Source of the DNA: Geobacter sp.
GTDB taxonomy: Bacteria; Desulfobacterota; Desulfuromonadia; Geobacterales; Geobacteraceae
DNA: 5,153 bases
NCBI GenBank assembly: GCA_003857395.1
Contig: RPRC01000325.1
Coordinates: forward strand, 1 to 5,153
Direction of reading: 5' to 3'
Part shown: piece by piece, positions 1 through 5,153 of the stretch
How the letters are laid out: each line of letters opens with the position of its first letter
Numbering within the stretch: position 1 is the stretch's first letter
The notes under the pieces: model-generated
What the model was told of the DNA's origin: nothing
The model's database searches: none
The model's input: the letters and a program-made list of their open reading frames with translations, nothing else
Program-made: the position numbers and the translations under genes

Positions 1-1073
1 AATAGCAGCACCACAGCAATGGCGCATGACGCAAAAACCAGTGAAAGGGGCGTCCGTGCTCCAGCCTTATCATTGACCGCAGACTGGGACATCCCCCCTG
101 CAAGCGGATAACCGCTTGCAAGCCCGGCCGCTAGATTGGCGACACCCAGGGCAAGGAGTTCCTGGTTGGGATCGACCTGGTAGCGGTTCTTTATCCCGAA
201 GGTGCGCGCCACCGAGATACTTTCAACATACGAAAGGAGGAAGCAAGCCAGGGCAAGTCCGAGCAGGCCGTTCGCGTCGGAAAGTGTCACGGAGGGCAAC
301 CACAGATGGGGTAACCCGGAGGGGATATATCCAACAGTTTTCACTCCCCAGTCTCCCAGGGGAAAAAGATACATGACGACCACGGAAAGAACCAGAACAC
401 CGAGTGCCGCCGGTCGGCCGGAAACGAATTTTTCCCCGAGCAGAATGAGGGCAAGGCTCACGATGCCGACAGCCAGGGAAGGAAGGTTCATATCACCAAG
501 CTGCCGGGTAAGACCGATAATGCACTCAAAGAACTCATTTCCTCCGCTGTTCATGCCGAACAACTTGGGCAGTTGTGTGGCTGCGATGACCAGACCGGCT
601 CCGACCTTGAAACCGCTGAGAATCGTCTCCGACACGAAACTCACAACGCTTCCCAGTTGCAGCATCCAGGCAATGATACCGATTCCGCCCGCCAACAGTG
701 CGGTAAACATGGCAAGATTCGCCTGATTCTGCGAACCACCAAGCACCATGGCGCCAATAGCGGAACCGATCAGAATCGAAATGGCCGAGGAGGGGCCCAC
801 GGCAATCTGCCGGGAGGTGCCGAACAGGGCGTAGACAATCCCGCCAATGAGGTAGCAGTAAAGTCCGGCCTGCGAGGGCAGACCCGCCAGAGAGGCGTAG
901 GCCAGTGAAACCGGAACTGCATAGGCGGCCAGGGTAATGCCCGCGATACAGTCCGGACGTAGCCATTCGTGGCGGTAGCGAGGCAGCCATTGAAAAACCG
1001 GGAGGACAGAAACCGTCCTTTGCACGAAACGTTTGGCTATATGGCGAAGCAAACCCATGGAAGCACCTGCCAT
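1..1073 (-). CDS. SulP-family inorganic anion permease, 3' end cut off by the window edge
   Basis: This is a multi-pass inner-membrane permease of the SulP (SLC26-like) family, whose members move sulfate, bicarbonate or other anions by symport or exchange; the substrate cannot be read from sequence. An uninterrupted frame of 357 codons runs to the left edge. Visible family marks are the first-helix block PVSLAYASLAGLPSQAGLY (residues 54-72), IAVGPSSAISIL (90-101), the long hydrophobic segments at about 123-147, 198-213 and 222-239, and the highly typical block DPNQELLALGVANLAAG (301-317) followed by SAVNDKAGARTPLS (331-344). The last helices and the C-terminal STAS domain expected in a 550-600 residue protein are outside the window. 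The start ATG at 1073-1071 lies one base after the stop of the AI-2E gene, implying translational coupling. An in-frame ATG at 1058-1056 has a better spaced AGGTG and may be the real start. Family assignment is firm; substrate and exact start are not. Confidence 0.93.
   Translation of the reverse strand, partial: MAGASMGLLRHIAKRFVQRTVSVLPVFQWLPRYRHEWLRPDCIAGITLAAYAVPVSLAYASLAGLPSQAGLYCYLIGGIVYALFGTSRQIAVGPSSAISILIGSAIGAMVLGGSQNQANLAMFTALLAGGIGIIAWMLQLGSVVSFVSETILSGFKVGAGLVIAATQLPKLFGMNSGGNEFFECIIGLTRQLGDMNLPSLAVGIVSLALILLGEKFVSGRPAALGVLVLSVVVMYLFPLGDWGVKTVGYIPSGLPHLWLPSVTLSDANGLLGLALACFLLSYVESISVARTFGIKNRYQVDPNQELLALGVANLAAGLASGYPLAGGMSQSAVNDKAGARTPLSLVFASCAIAVVLL
99..120. repeat. Perfect 9-bp inverted repeat inside the SulP gene
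   Basis: The arms TGCAAGCGG (99-107) and CCGCTTGCA (112-120) are exact reverse complements separated by ATAA. They lie inside the SulP coding frame, where they encode the ASGYPLA segment just after the DPNQE block. As RNA this would form a compact tetraloop hairpin. It may be chance plus codon choice; no function is claimed. Confidence 0.6.
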
Positions 1074-1074
1074 C

Positions 1075-2166
1075 TTATTCAGATGCCTGAGATCCCGGCA
1101 TGTCTCGACCCTGCTCTTCTCCGATCCAGGCCTGAATCAGGGTAAAAGCAACGGCGAGGATCACCGGACCAATGAAAAGCCCCACCACGCCGAAAGCTAC
1201 AAGGCCGCCGATTACCCCGGCAAAAATCAGCACCAGGGGAAGATTGGCGCCCTTTCTGATCAAGGCAGGGCGCAAGAAATTGTCCAGGATGGTAACAGGA
1301 ATAGTCCAGAGGATAAGAACCGTTCCCCAGAGTGTTTCGCCAGTCCAGAACAGCCAGATGATGGCGGGAATCAGCACAAGCGAAGGGCCAATCTGGGCAA
1401 CGCAGAGAATGAACATGACCCCGGAAAGGAGCAATGCAGCAGGCACGCCGGTTATCAGCAGGCCAGCACCGCCAAGAACTGATTGGACAAGTGCGGTGAC
1501 AACAACCCCAAGCGCAACCCCCCGTACCGCTCGTGCGGCGAGCAGCACCGCCTCCTCGCCACGTGGGCCGCCAAGACGGCTTGCAAGCCTGCAGACTGAG
1601 TAAGAAGCTTTTTCACCATGTGCGTAGATGATAGGGGCAATCATCACCGTGAGAAAGAAATTAAGGAGCATGACACCTACGCTGCCGGCGCGGGCAACGA
1701 ACCAGCTCACAACACTACCCGCATAAGGAGACAGCCGGGACGAAAGCTCGTCTGCATGCAGTACGGAAAACTCTTGCCAGCGCGCCATGAGACGAGGACC
1801 CGCAAAGGGGATCTTCTGCAGCCACTCCGGTGGCGGAGGTATGGTAAAGGCCGAAAGCGACCCAAACCAGGAAACGATCTCGTCGCCCCGGCTGACAATC
1901 TCAAGAACCGCCAGTGAAAATGGAATAATAAAAACCATCAGCAGGGCAAGCGTCATGAGCGCGACAGCAGCCCAGCGTCGACCGTGAAGACGCGACTCCA
2001 GGGCCAGCAACAGCGGCCAGGTTGCAACCACGATAATAAGTGCCCAGATAATGCCGGTAAGAAAAGGACGCAGGATCCAGAAACAGCCGGCAACAAGCGA
2101 AAGAATAAACAAGACTGTCAGCGTTGTCTTGGTTACATCCATTCTATTGGTAGTGTTGGTGTTCAC
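1075..2166 (-). CDS. AI-2E/YdiK-family transporter (PF01594-type permease)
   Basis: A complete 363-residue polytopic inner-membrane protein of the family named after the E. coli autoinducer-2 exporter candidate (TqsA/YdiK). Characterised members differ widely, including proposed AI-2 exporters and Na+/H+ antiporters, so substrate is open. Family features are paired N-terminal helices (about 15-57), a third helix with the MVFIIPFSLAVLEI turn (77-90), a soluble amphipathic stretch (about 95-160), and the conserved C-terminal half: helices about 212-270, the DNFLRPALIRKGANLPLVLI block (295-314) and GVVGLFIGPVILAV (326-339). Its length is normal for the family. The GTG start at 2166-2164 is favoured because AAGGGGGAG lies 6 nt upstream; the in-frame ATG eight codons later lacks a good ribosome-binding site. 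It is first in an apparent two-gene unit with the SulP permease. Similarity to YdiK-like members is suggested by overall pattern only. Confidence 0.93.
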   Translation of the reverse strand: MNTNTTNRMDVTKTTLTVLFILSLVAGCFWILRPFLTGIIWALIIVVATWPLLLALESRLHGRRWAAVALMTLALLMVFIIPFSLAVLEIVSRGDEIVSWFGSLSAFTIPPPPEWLQKIPFAGPRLMARWQEFSVLHADELSSRLSPYAGSVVSWFVARAGSVGVMLLNFFLTVMIAPIIYAHGEKASYSVCRLASRLGGPRGEEAVLLAARAVRGVALGVVVTALVQSVLGGAGLLITGVPAALLLSGVMFILCVAQIGPSLVLIPAIIWLFWTGETLWGTVLILWTIPVTILDNFLRPALIRKGANLPLVLIFAGVIGGLVAFGVVGLFIGPVILAVAFTLIQAWIGEEQGRDMPGSQASE

Positions 2167-2172
2167 CCGTAA

Positions 2173-2181
2173 CTCCCCCTT
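2173..2181 (-). promoter_or_regulatory. Ribosome-binding site deciding the GTG start of the AI-2E-family gene
   Basis: On the minus strand AAGGGGGAG is followed by the 6-nt spacer TTACGG and then GTG. The purine-rich run and its spacing are good, and support a GTG start rather than the ATG eight codons downstream. Confidence 0.7.
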
Positions 2182-2197
2182 AGCGCAAAAGTAGATT

Positions 2198-2214
2198 CAT
2201 GCAGACTTCGCATG
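2198..2214. repeat. Small inverted repeat in the leader of the AI-2E-family gene
   Basis: CATGC (2198-2202) and GCATG (2210-2214) are exact reverse complements with a 7-nt spacer. It lies 17 bp upstream of the ribosome-binding run of the AI-2E-family gene and downstream of its candidate promoter, so it could be an operator or a leader hairpin. The arms are short, and chance occurrence is plausible. Confidence 0.35.
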
Positions 2215-2258
2215 TTGTCGGCAAAAAATATTATCAAGGATGTAGCAGGTGTTATTTC

Positions 2259-2267
2259 ATTTTACCA
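2259..2267 (-). promoter_or_regulatory. Candidate extended -10 promoter for the AI-2E/SulP unit
   Basis: Reading the minus strand, TGGTAAAAT combines an extended TG element with TAAAAT, which matches TATAAT at five of six positions. No good -35 hexamer is present about 17 bp upstream, which an extended -10 can tolerate. Transcription would begin near 2252, giving a leader of about 85 nt that contains the CATGC/GCATG repeat. The neighbouring AT-rich sequence offers other weak -10-like hexamers, so this is tentative. Confidence 0.3.
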
Positions 2268-2288
2268 TAAGAATATTTTCTATTAGGA

Positions 2289-2310
2289 CTTCGCTGAGTT
2301 ACCAGCGAGG
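2289..2310. repeat. Stem-loop-capable inverted repeat in the divergent intergenic region
   Basis: CTTCGCTG (2289-2296) can pair with CAGCGAGG (2303-2310), including one G-T wobble, around the 6-nt loop AGTTAC. The position, upstream of the candidate permease promoter and far from hsp20, suggests no clear role. It has no following T-run, so it is not a good terminator. Confidence 0.4.
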
Positions 2311-2500
2311 TGAAAAGTCTTGGAGCAGAAGCGGAGGCAGGGTTCACTTCCGGAAAGGGTGGAATATCTGTGTGTGCGGGAGCATCAGGCACGATGTCCC
2401 CGTTTTTCCCCGGTACCCGCAGAGTTCTCTGCCCGGCTGATCCTTATCATACCGCCGTAACACCTTAATATTACTAAAAACAATACTGATTATCTCCCCC

Positions 2501-2524
2501 TTGACATTCGCAAGAGAATGCTTA
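2501..2524. promoter_or_regulatory. CIRCE-like imperfect inverted repeat within the hsp20 promoter
   Basis: The left arm TTGACATTC (2501-2509) and right arm GAATGCTTA (2516-2524) flank GCAAGA. The core CATTC/GAATG is a perfect inverted repeat. Compared with the HrcA operator CIRCE (TTAGCACTC, 9-nt spacer, GAGTGCTAA), the arms match at 6 of 9 and 7 of 9 positions, but the spacer is 6 nt rather than 9. It fills the -35 to -10 region, an ideal place for a repressor. Whether HrcA or another regulator binds is unknown; the short spacer argues against a standard CIRCE. Confidence 0.4.
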
Positions 2525-2528
2525 CTTT
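2501..2528 (+). promoter_or_regulatory. Candidate sigma70-like promoter of the hsp20 pair
   Basis: A perfect TTGACA -35 hexamer (2501-2506) is followed after 16 bp by TACTTT (2523-2528), which keeps the first, second and last positions of TATAAT. AT-rich sequence upstream (2462-2490) could act as an UP element. Transcription would begin near 2534, leaving a leader of about 34 nt. The CCCTTGAC context partly resembles a heat-shock sigma32 -35 element, but there is no CCCCAT-type -10 element, so sigma70 is preferred. Confidence 0.55.
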
Positions 2529-2545
2529 TGGTTCAGAAAATACAC

Positions 2546-2565
2546 TTTCCGAAAGGAGGTACTCC
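2546..2565 (+). promoter_or_regulatory. hsp20 ribosome-binding site that can be masked by flanking pairing (candidate thermosensor)
   Basis: The Shine-Dalgarno AAAGGAGGT (2552-2560) is close to consensus and 7 nt before the ATG. Upstream TTTCC (2546-2550) can pair with GGAGG (2555-2559) across a GAAA tetraloop, giving C-G, C-G, U-A, U-G and U-G pairs. Alternatively GGAG (2555-2558) can pair with CTCC (2562-2565) across a 3-nt loop. Both weak hairpins hide the ribosome-binding site, as in short heat-shock thermometers of the fourU kind. No other thermometer hallmark was seen; a function is inferred from position and gene type. Confidence 0.35.
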
Positions 2566-2567
2566 AC

Positions 2568-3017
2568 ATGGCAACCTGGGATGTATTCAAAGAGCTGGAC
2601 AATCTGAGAAGGGAGATCGATGAAGCCTTTCGAGGCGCAGGAATGAGACGACCGTATGGCCCTACGTTCCTTTCGCCGGTAACGACCCGTCGATTCCCGC
2701 TGGTCAACTTCAACGAAGATGAAGGACATGTCTACATCGAGGCCCTGGTACCCGGTATTGATCCGAAGGACATCGATCTGTCCATGCTCCGGAACACTGT
2801 AACCATCAGCGGTGAACGCAAACCATTCGTGGAAAAAGAAGGCCAGATTGTGCACCGCTCCGAACTCGGTTCCGGCAAATTCTCCCGGACATTGGAACTG
2901 CCGGTAGAAATAGACCCGAACAATGTCAGCGCCCAGTGCAGGAACGGCATCATGCAGATCACCGTAGCCAAGGCCGAACACGCCAAGCCAAAGAGGATTG
3001 AAGTCAAAATTTCGTAA
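2568..3017 (+). CDS. Small heat-shock protein, Hsp20/alpha-crystallin family (first of pair)
   Basis: This cytoplasmic ATP-independent holdase would bind unfolding proteins and keep them ready for refolding by DnaK/ClpB-type chaperones. The 149 residues have the normal small heat-shock layout. An N-terminal arm (1-43) begins with an amphipathic helix, WDVFKELDNLRREIDEAFRG. The alpha-crystallin domain (about 44-135) includes VYIEALVPGIDPKDIDLSM and the end motif RNGIMQITVAK, a variant of the usual A-x-x-x-NGVL-x-x-x-x-PK. A C-terminal tail carries the IEVKI (I-x-V/I-type) motif at 144-148 used for oligomer contacts. The start is fixed by a strong AAAGGAGGT 7 nt upstream. It is followed 36 bp later by a paralogue with nearly the same C-terminal segment (AKPKRIEV). 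Control is probably by the TTGACA promoter with its inverted repeat, and possibly by leader folding. Confidence 0.96.
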   Translation: MATWDVFKELDNLRREIDEAFRGAGMRRPYGPTFLSPVTTRRFPLVNFNEDEGHVYIEALVPGIDPKDIDLSMLRNTVTISGERKPFVEKEGQIVHRSELGSGKFSRTLELPVEIDPNNVSAQCRNGIMQITVAKAEHAKPKRIEVKIS

Positions 3018-3040
3018 CTGATGATAAAAGTATTCGGAGG

Positions 3041-3046
3041 GGAGGT
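3041..3046 (+). promoter_or_regulatory. Ribosome-binding site setting the start of the second hsp20
   Basis: GGAGGT sits 7 nt before the ATG at 3054. An in-frame ATG at 3021 lies only 3 bases after the first gene's stop codon and has no ribosome-binding site, so the longer reading is unlikely. The block GGAGGTACTC plus 3 nt plus ATGGCA is shared with the first hsp20 (2555-2573). Confidence 0.8.
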
Positions 3047-3053
3047 ACTCATC

Positions 3054-3452
3054 ATGGCAGCCAACAGTCTGACGGAAAGAAATGAAGAGAAAAATGTCCA
3101 GAACCGTGAAGAAACACGGTCGAATGATAAATACATCCGCCCCGCGGTGAATATCATTGAGACCGAGGAAGGCCTTATCCTTACCGCTGATATCCCCGGA
3201 TCAACAAAAGAAAGTCTCGATGTGAACGTGGAAAAAGGCATCCTGACCATCAGTGCGCCGGCACATCATAGCTTGCCCGGAACTTCGGCCTATCGGGAAT
3301 TCGAGTTGGCCAACTACTACCGTCAGTTCTCGATCCCTGAAAGTCTCGACCATGAAAAAGCCAAGGCAGAGTATGCCAATGGCATTCTGACGTTACGGGT
3401 ACCCAAAGCGGAAGTTGCCAAACCAAAACGTATTGAAGTACAGGTCGGATAA
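3054..3452 (+). CDS. Small heat-shock protein, Hsp20/alpha-crystallin family (second of pair)
   Basis: A 132-residue cytoplasmic small chaperone. The N-terminal 27 residues are strongly charged and polar (MAANSLTERNEEKNVQNREE and onward) and lack the amphipathic WDVFKEL-type helix of its neighbour. The alpha-crystallin domain spans about 28-118, with LILTADIPGSTKESLDVNVE and the classical closing motif YANGILTLRVPK (107-118). The tail PKRIEVQVG supplies an I-x-V contact motif. The start is placed by GGAGGT 7 nt upstream, which makes the protein 11 residues shorter than the longest open frame. It is probably co-transcribed with the first hsp20, 36 bp upstream with no promoter visible between. 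The two probably form mixed or complementary oligomers, as reported for some bacterial sHSP pairs; that is inference here. Confidence 0.95.
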   Translation: MAANSLTERNEEKNVQNREETRSNDKYIRPAVNIIETEEGLILTADIPGSTKESLDVNVEKGILTISAPAHHSLPGTSAYREFELANYYRQFSIPESLDHEKAKAEYANGILTLRVPKAEVAKPKRIEVQVG

Positions 3453-3480
3453 GGAATGGAATTCGAGTGGAAGCTGAACG

Positions 3481-3537
3481 CTTTGTCAAATCATGTGCCT
3501 GAGCGGTGGAAAAATACCGAACAGGCACATGACAAAG
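3481..3537. terminator. Large hairpin in the convergent hsp20/comM spacer, probable bidirectional terminator
   Basis: TCATGTGCCTG (3491-3501) and CAGGCACATGA (3522-3532) form a perfect 11-bp stem. It continues inward across a 2-by-2 mismatch to CGGT (3504-3507) and ACCG (3516-3519), closing on an 8-nt A-rich loop. Outward, CTTTG (3481-3485) can pair with CAAAG (3533-3537) past a 5-nt bulge. It sits 28 bp after the second hsp20 stop and 49 bp beyond the comM stop, as a terminator shared by convergent genes would. Neither side has a proper T-run, so intrinsic termination may be weak; RNA 3'-end protection or a repeat remnant are alternatives. Confidence 0.55.
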
Positions 3538-3586
3538 CCGGCGATTTCCTGACCAAGCTTGTGCTGTGTAAAAAGCAGGGCCTCAG

Positions 3587-5116
3587 TTACATCAATTTCC
3601 GATCGAGACTCCGATACTGGATCGCCTCGGCAAGGTGCTGTTCGTGGATGTTTTCTGCCCCTTCCAGGTCGGCAATAGTCCGGGCAACCTTGAGGATCCG
3701 GGTATAGGCCCTGGCCGAGAAGCCGAGGCGTTCGGTAACAAGCTCCAGCAGGCGATGTCCGGCCGCATCCGGCTCACAGTATTTGCGGATCTGGCGAGGA
3801 GTCATCTGGGCGTTGGAATGGACCTTTGTTCCGCTGAACCTTTCCAACTGGATCTCCCGGGCCTTTTCCACACGCTCCGCAATGACCGTAGAACTCTCAC
3901 CTTCGGACCTGTCCGACAGGTCCCGGTACTTAACCGCGGGAACCTCTATATGGATATCGATCCGGTCAAGGAGCGGCCCGGAGATGCGGGAACGGTACTG
4001 GTGGATCTCGCGAGGAGTGCAGGTGCAGGTCAGGGAGTTTTCTCCACTCCCCCCGCATTTACAAGGGTTCATGGCTGCAACGAGCATGATCCGGGAGGGA
4101 TAGGTTATAGACATCAAGGCCCGCGAAATGGTTACCCGGCCATCCTCCAAGGGCTGGCGAAGGACCTCGAGTACGTGCTTCTTGAACTCCGGAAGTTCGT
4201 CGAGGAACAAGAGACCGTTGTGGGAAAGGGAGACCTCTCCAGGTCGGGGGGTGTTGCCGCCACCGATGAGGCCGATGTCAGAAATGGTGTGATGGGGTGA
4301 CCGGAACGGGCGCTGGGTGATGAGAGCCCTGTCGCGCTCCAGCACCCCCATGACACTGTACACCTTGGTTGTCTCTATGGCCTCATCAAAGGACATACGG
4401 GGCAGAATCCCGGGAATCCGCCGAGCCAGCATGGTTTTTCCTGAACCTGGTGGACCTATGAGAAGGATATTATGTGCGCCGGCGGCGGAGACTTCGATGG
4501 CCCTTTTTGCATGATCCTGCCCTTTCACCTCGGAAAAGTCATCGCCATGCCCGGAAGCTTCACGGAACAATTCCCCGATATTGATCCGGCAAGGCTCTAT
4601 TGCACGCTCTCCGTTCAGGAACTCCACCACCTCGGCCAACTCCCCGACACCGACGACCTGAATCCCTTCCACGACAGCAGCCTCACGGGCGTTTTCCCGC
4701 GGCACGACAATTCCGGCAAAGCCGGCGCGCTTTGCGGCAACAGCTACCGAAAGACAGCCCCTGATTGGCTTTACACCTCCATCAAGGGAGAGCTCACCCA
4801 GGAGCAGATACTCCTTTATTTTTTGCCCCTTGACCGCCCCGGTCGCGGCCAGGATTCCAATTGATATGGGAAGGTCAAAAGACGCCCCCTCCTTTCTGAT
4901 GTCGGCAGGGGCAAGATTCACGGTAATTTTTCTACTGGGATATTCATAACCGGAATTCTTTAGAGCAGACTTGACGCGATCCTTACTTTCCTTTACGGCA
5001 CCATCGGGCAATCCCACGGTGGCAAACTGGGGAAGCCCCGGAGAGATATCAACCTCAACGTCAACCAGCATGGCATCTATACCGAGGAGTGAACTGCTGA
5101 ATACCTTGGCAAGCAT
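3587..5116 (-). CDS. comM: ComM/YifB family AAA+ ATPase (Mg-chelatase-like)
   Basis: A complete 509-residue cytoplasmic protein of the ComM/YifB family. In Vibrio cholerae, ComM is a hexameric helicase that drives branch migration as incoming single-stranded DNA integrates during natural transformation; the role in other bacteria is less clear. The N-terminal Lon-protease/S5-like fold holds [20 protein letters not shown] (34-53) and [18 protein letters not shown] (67-84). The AAA+ core has Walker A GPPGSGKT (221-228), the signature [12 protein letters not shown] (269-280), Walker B LLFLDE (302-307), sensor AAMNP (347-351) and arginine-bearing [15 protein letters not shown] (379-393). Four cysteines at 352, 354, 364 and 366 form a CxC pair of the kind common in this family, possibly zinc-binding. 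The C-terminal helical domain includes [20 protein letters not shown] (464-483). The start [15 protein letters not shown] is canonical, with GGAGGT (minus strand, 5125-5120) close upstream of the ATG. It converges on the hsp20 pair, and no competence genes are in view. Confidence 0.96.
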   Translation of the reverse strand: MLAKVFSSSLLGIDAMLVDVEVDISPGLPQFATVGLPDGAVKESKDRVKSALKNSGYEYPSRKITVNLAPADIRKEGASFDLPISIGILAATGAVKGQKIKEYLLLGELSLDGGVKPIRGCLSVAVAAKRAGFAGIVVPRENAREAAVVEGIQVVGVGELAEVVEFLNGERAIEPCRINIGELFREASGHGDDFSEVKGQDHAKRAIEVSAAGAHNILLIGPPGSGKTMLARRIPGILPRMSFDEAIETTKVYSVMGVLERDRALITQRPFRSPHHTISDIGLIGGGNTPRPGEVSLSHNGLLFLDELPEFKKHVLEVLRQPLEDGRVTISRALMSITYPSRIMLVAAMNPCKCGGSGENSLTCTCTPREIHQYRSRISGPLLDRIDIHIEVPAVKYRDLSDRSEGESSTVIAERVEKAREIQLERFSGTKVHSNAQMTPRQIRKYCEPDAAGHRLLELVTERLGFSARAYTRILKVARTIADLEGAENIHEQHLAEAIQYRSLDRKLM

Positions 5117-5153
5117 ACTACCTCCAAATAATTAGCTGCGCTCAACGTACTCG

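Larger units (their letters stand above)
2167..2567. other. Divergent intergenic region between the permease unit and the hsp20 pair
   Basis: This 401-bp gap separates genes transcribed away from each other, so it should hold the promoters of both units. The permease side (2167-2285) and the hsp20 side (2460-2567) are AT-rich; the middle (about 2320-2450) is GC-richer. I see no convincing gene: the open stretches in the middle lack ribosome-binding sites and give protein sequences with no recognisable family character. It contains inverted repeats at 2198-2214, 2289-2310, 2419-2432 and 2501-2524. It also contains a block at 2382-2417 with GTCCCCGTTTTT that resembles the ends of some REP-associated or IS200-like elements; that resemblance is from memory. 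Confidence 0.8.

Noticed and set aside
535..990. Minus-strand open frame of 151 codons
   Set aside because: It lies in a different frame over the clearly coding SulP gene and its translation has no family character; it is a shadow.
2249..2440. Plus-strand open frame of 63 codons in the divergent intergenic region
   Set aside because: It has no convincing ribosome-binding site, resembles no protein family, and crosses two inverted repeats; most likely chance.
2280..2440. Riboswitch in the divergent intergenic region, such as a cyclic-di-GMP type
   Set aside because: One stem-loop is present, but I could not find the conserved core bases of a known riboswitch class, and the segment is not placed just before a gene with a terminator or RBS switch.
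3021..3053. Eleven-residue N-terminal extension of the second hsp20
   Set aside because: The ATG at 3021 lacks a ribosome-binding site, while the ATG at 3054 has GGAGGT at ideal spacing; the extension also contains that RBS.
3456..3707. Plus-strand open frame of 83 codons directly after the second hsp20
   Set aside because: It runs through the large hairpin and then antisense into the end of comM. Its ATG has no properly spaced ribosome-binding site, and the second half mirrors comM composition.
3635..4300. Plus-strand open frame of 221 codons opposite comM
   Set aside because: Long only because the antisense of a well-conserved comM lacks stops; comM carries unambiguous AAA+ motifs on the other strand.
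5132..5152. Possible last codons of an upstream minus-strand gene (EYVERS then TAA)
   Set aside because: Only six codons are visible before the edge and the TAA is 15 nt before the comM ATG. This would fit an operon partner, but six residues cannot support a call.

Overview
The window looks like ordinary chromosomal DNA from a Gram-negative bacterium. The best guess is a Desulfobacterota/Desulfuromonadales-type organism (Geobacter or Pelobacter relatives). The clue is the N-terminus of the first small heat-shock protein, with its WDVFKELDNLRREIDEAF stretch, and the paired hsp20 arrangement. Both are familiar from that group, but the assignment is inference from memory, not a search. The base composition is moderately GC-rich and fairly even across the coding regions. 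I saw no tRNA, rRNA, CRISPR array or intact insertion sequence.

Layout, left to right. (1) Positions 1-2166, minus strand: a two-gene membrane-transport unit. An AI-2E/YdiK-family permease (GTG start, complete) is followed after a single base by a SulP-family anion permease, whose 3' end (last membrane helices and expected STAS domain) lies beyond the left edge. (2) Positions 2167-2567: a 401-bp divergent intergenic region holding candidate promoters for both sides, several inverted repeats and a block that may be an old mobile-repeat remnant. (3) Positions 2568-3452, plus strand: a tandem pair of small heat-shock proteins (Hsp20/alpha-crystallin), 36 bp apart, with near-identical ribosome-binding blocks. 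(4) Positions 3453-3586: a non-coding convergent spacer dominated by a large hairpin. (5) Positions 3587-5116, minus strand: a complete ComM/YifB AAA+ ATPase, with 37 bp of upstream sequence to the right edge.

The three units appear functionally independent: envelope solute transport, protein-aggregation defence, and DNA processing during transformation or recombination. The most interesting material is regulatory and sits just upstream of the first hsp20. It consists of a sigma70-like promoter whose -35 to -10 region is a CIRCE-like inverted repeat with a non-standard 6-nt spacer, followed by a leader in which the Shine-Dalgarno sequence can pair with either of two flanking segments (a possible RNA thermometer). 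I did not find a convincing undescribed multigene system here.
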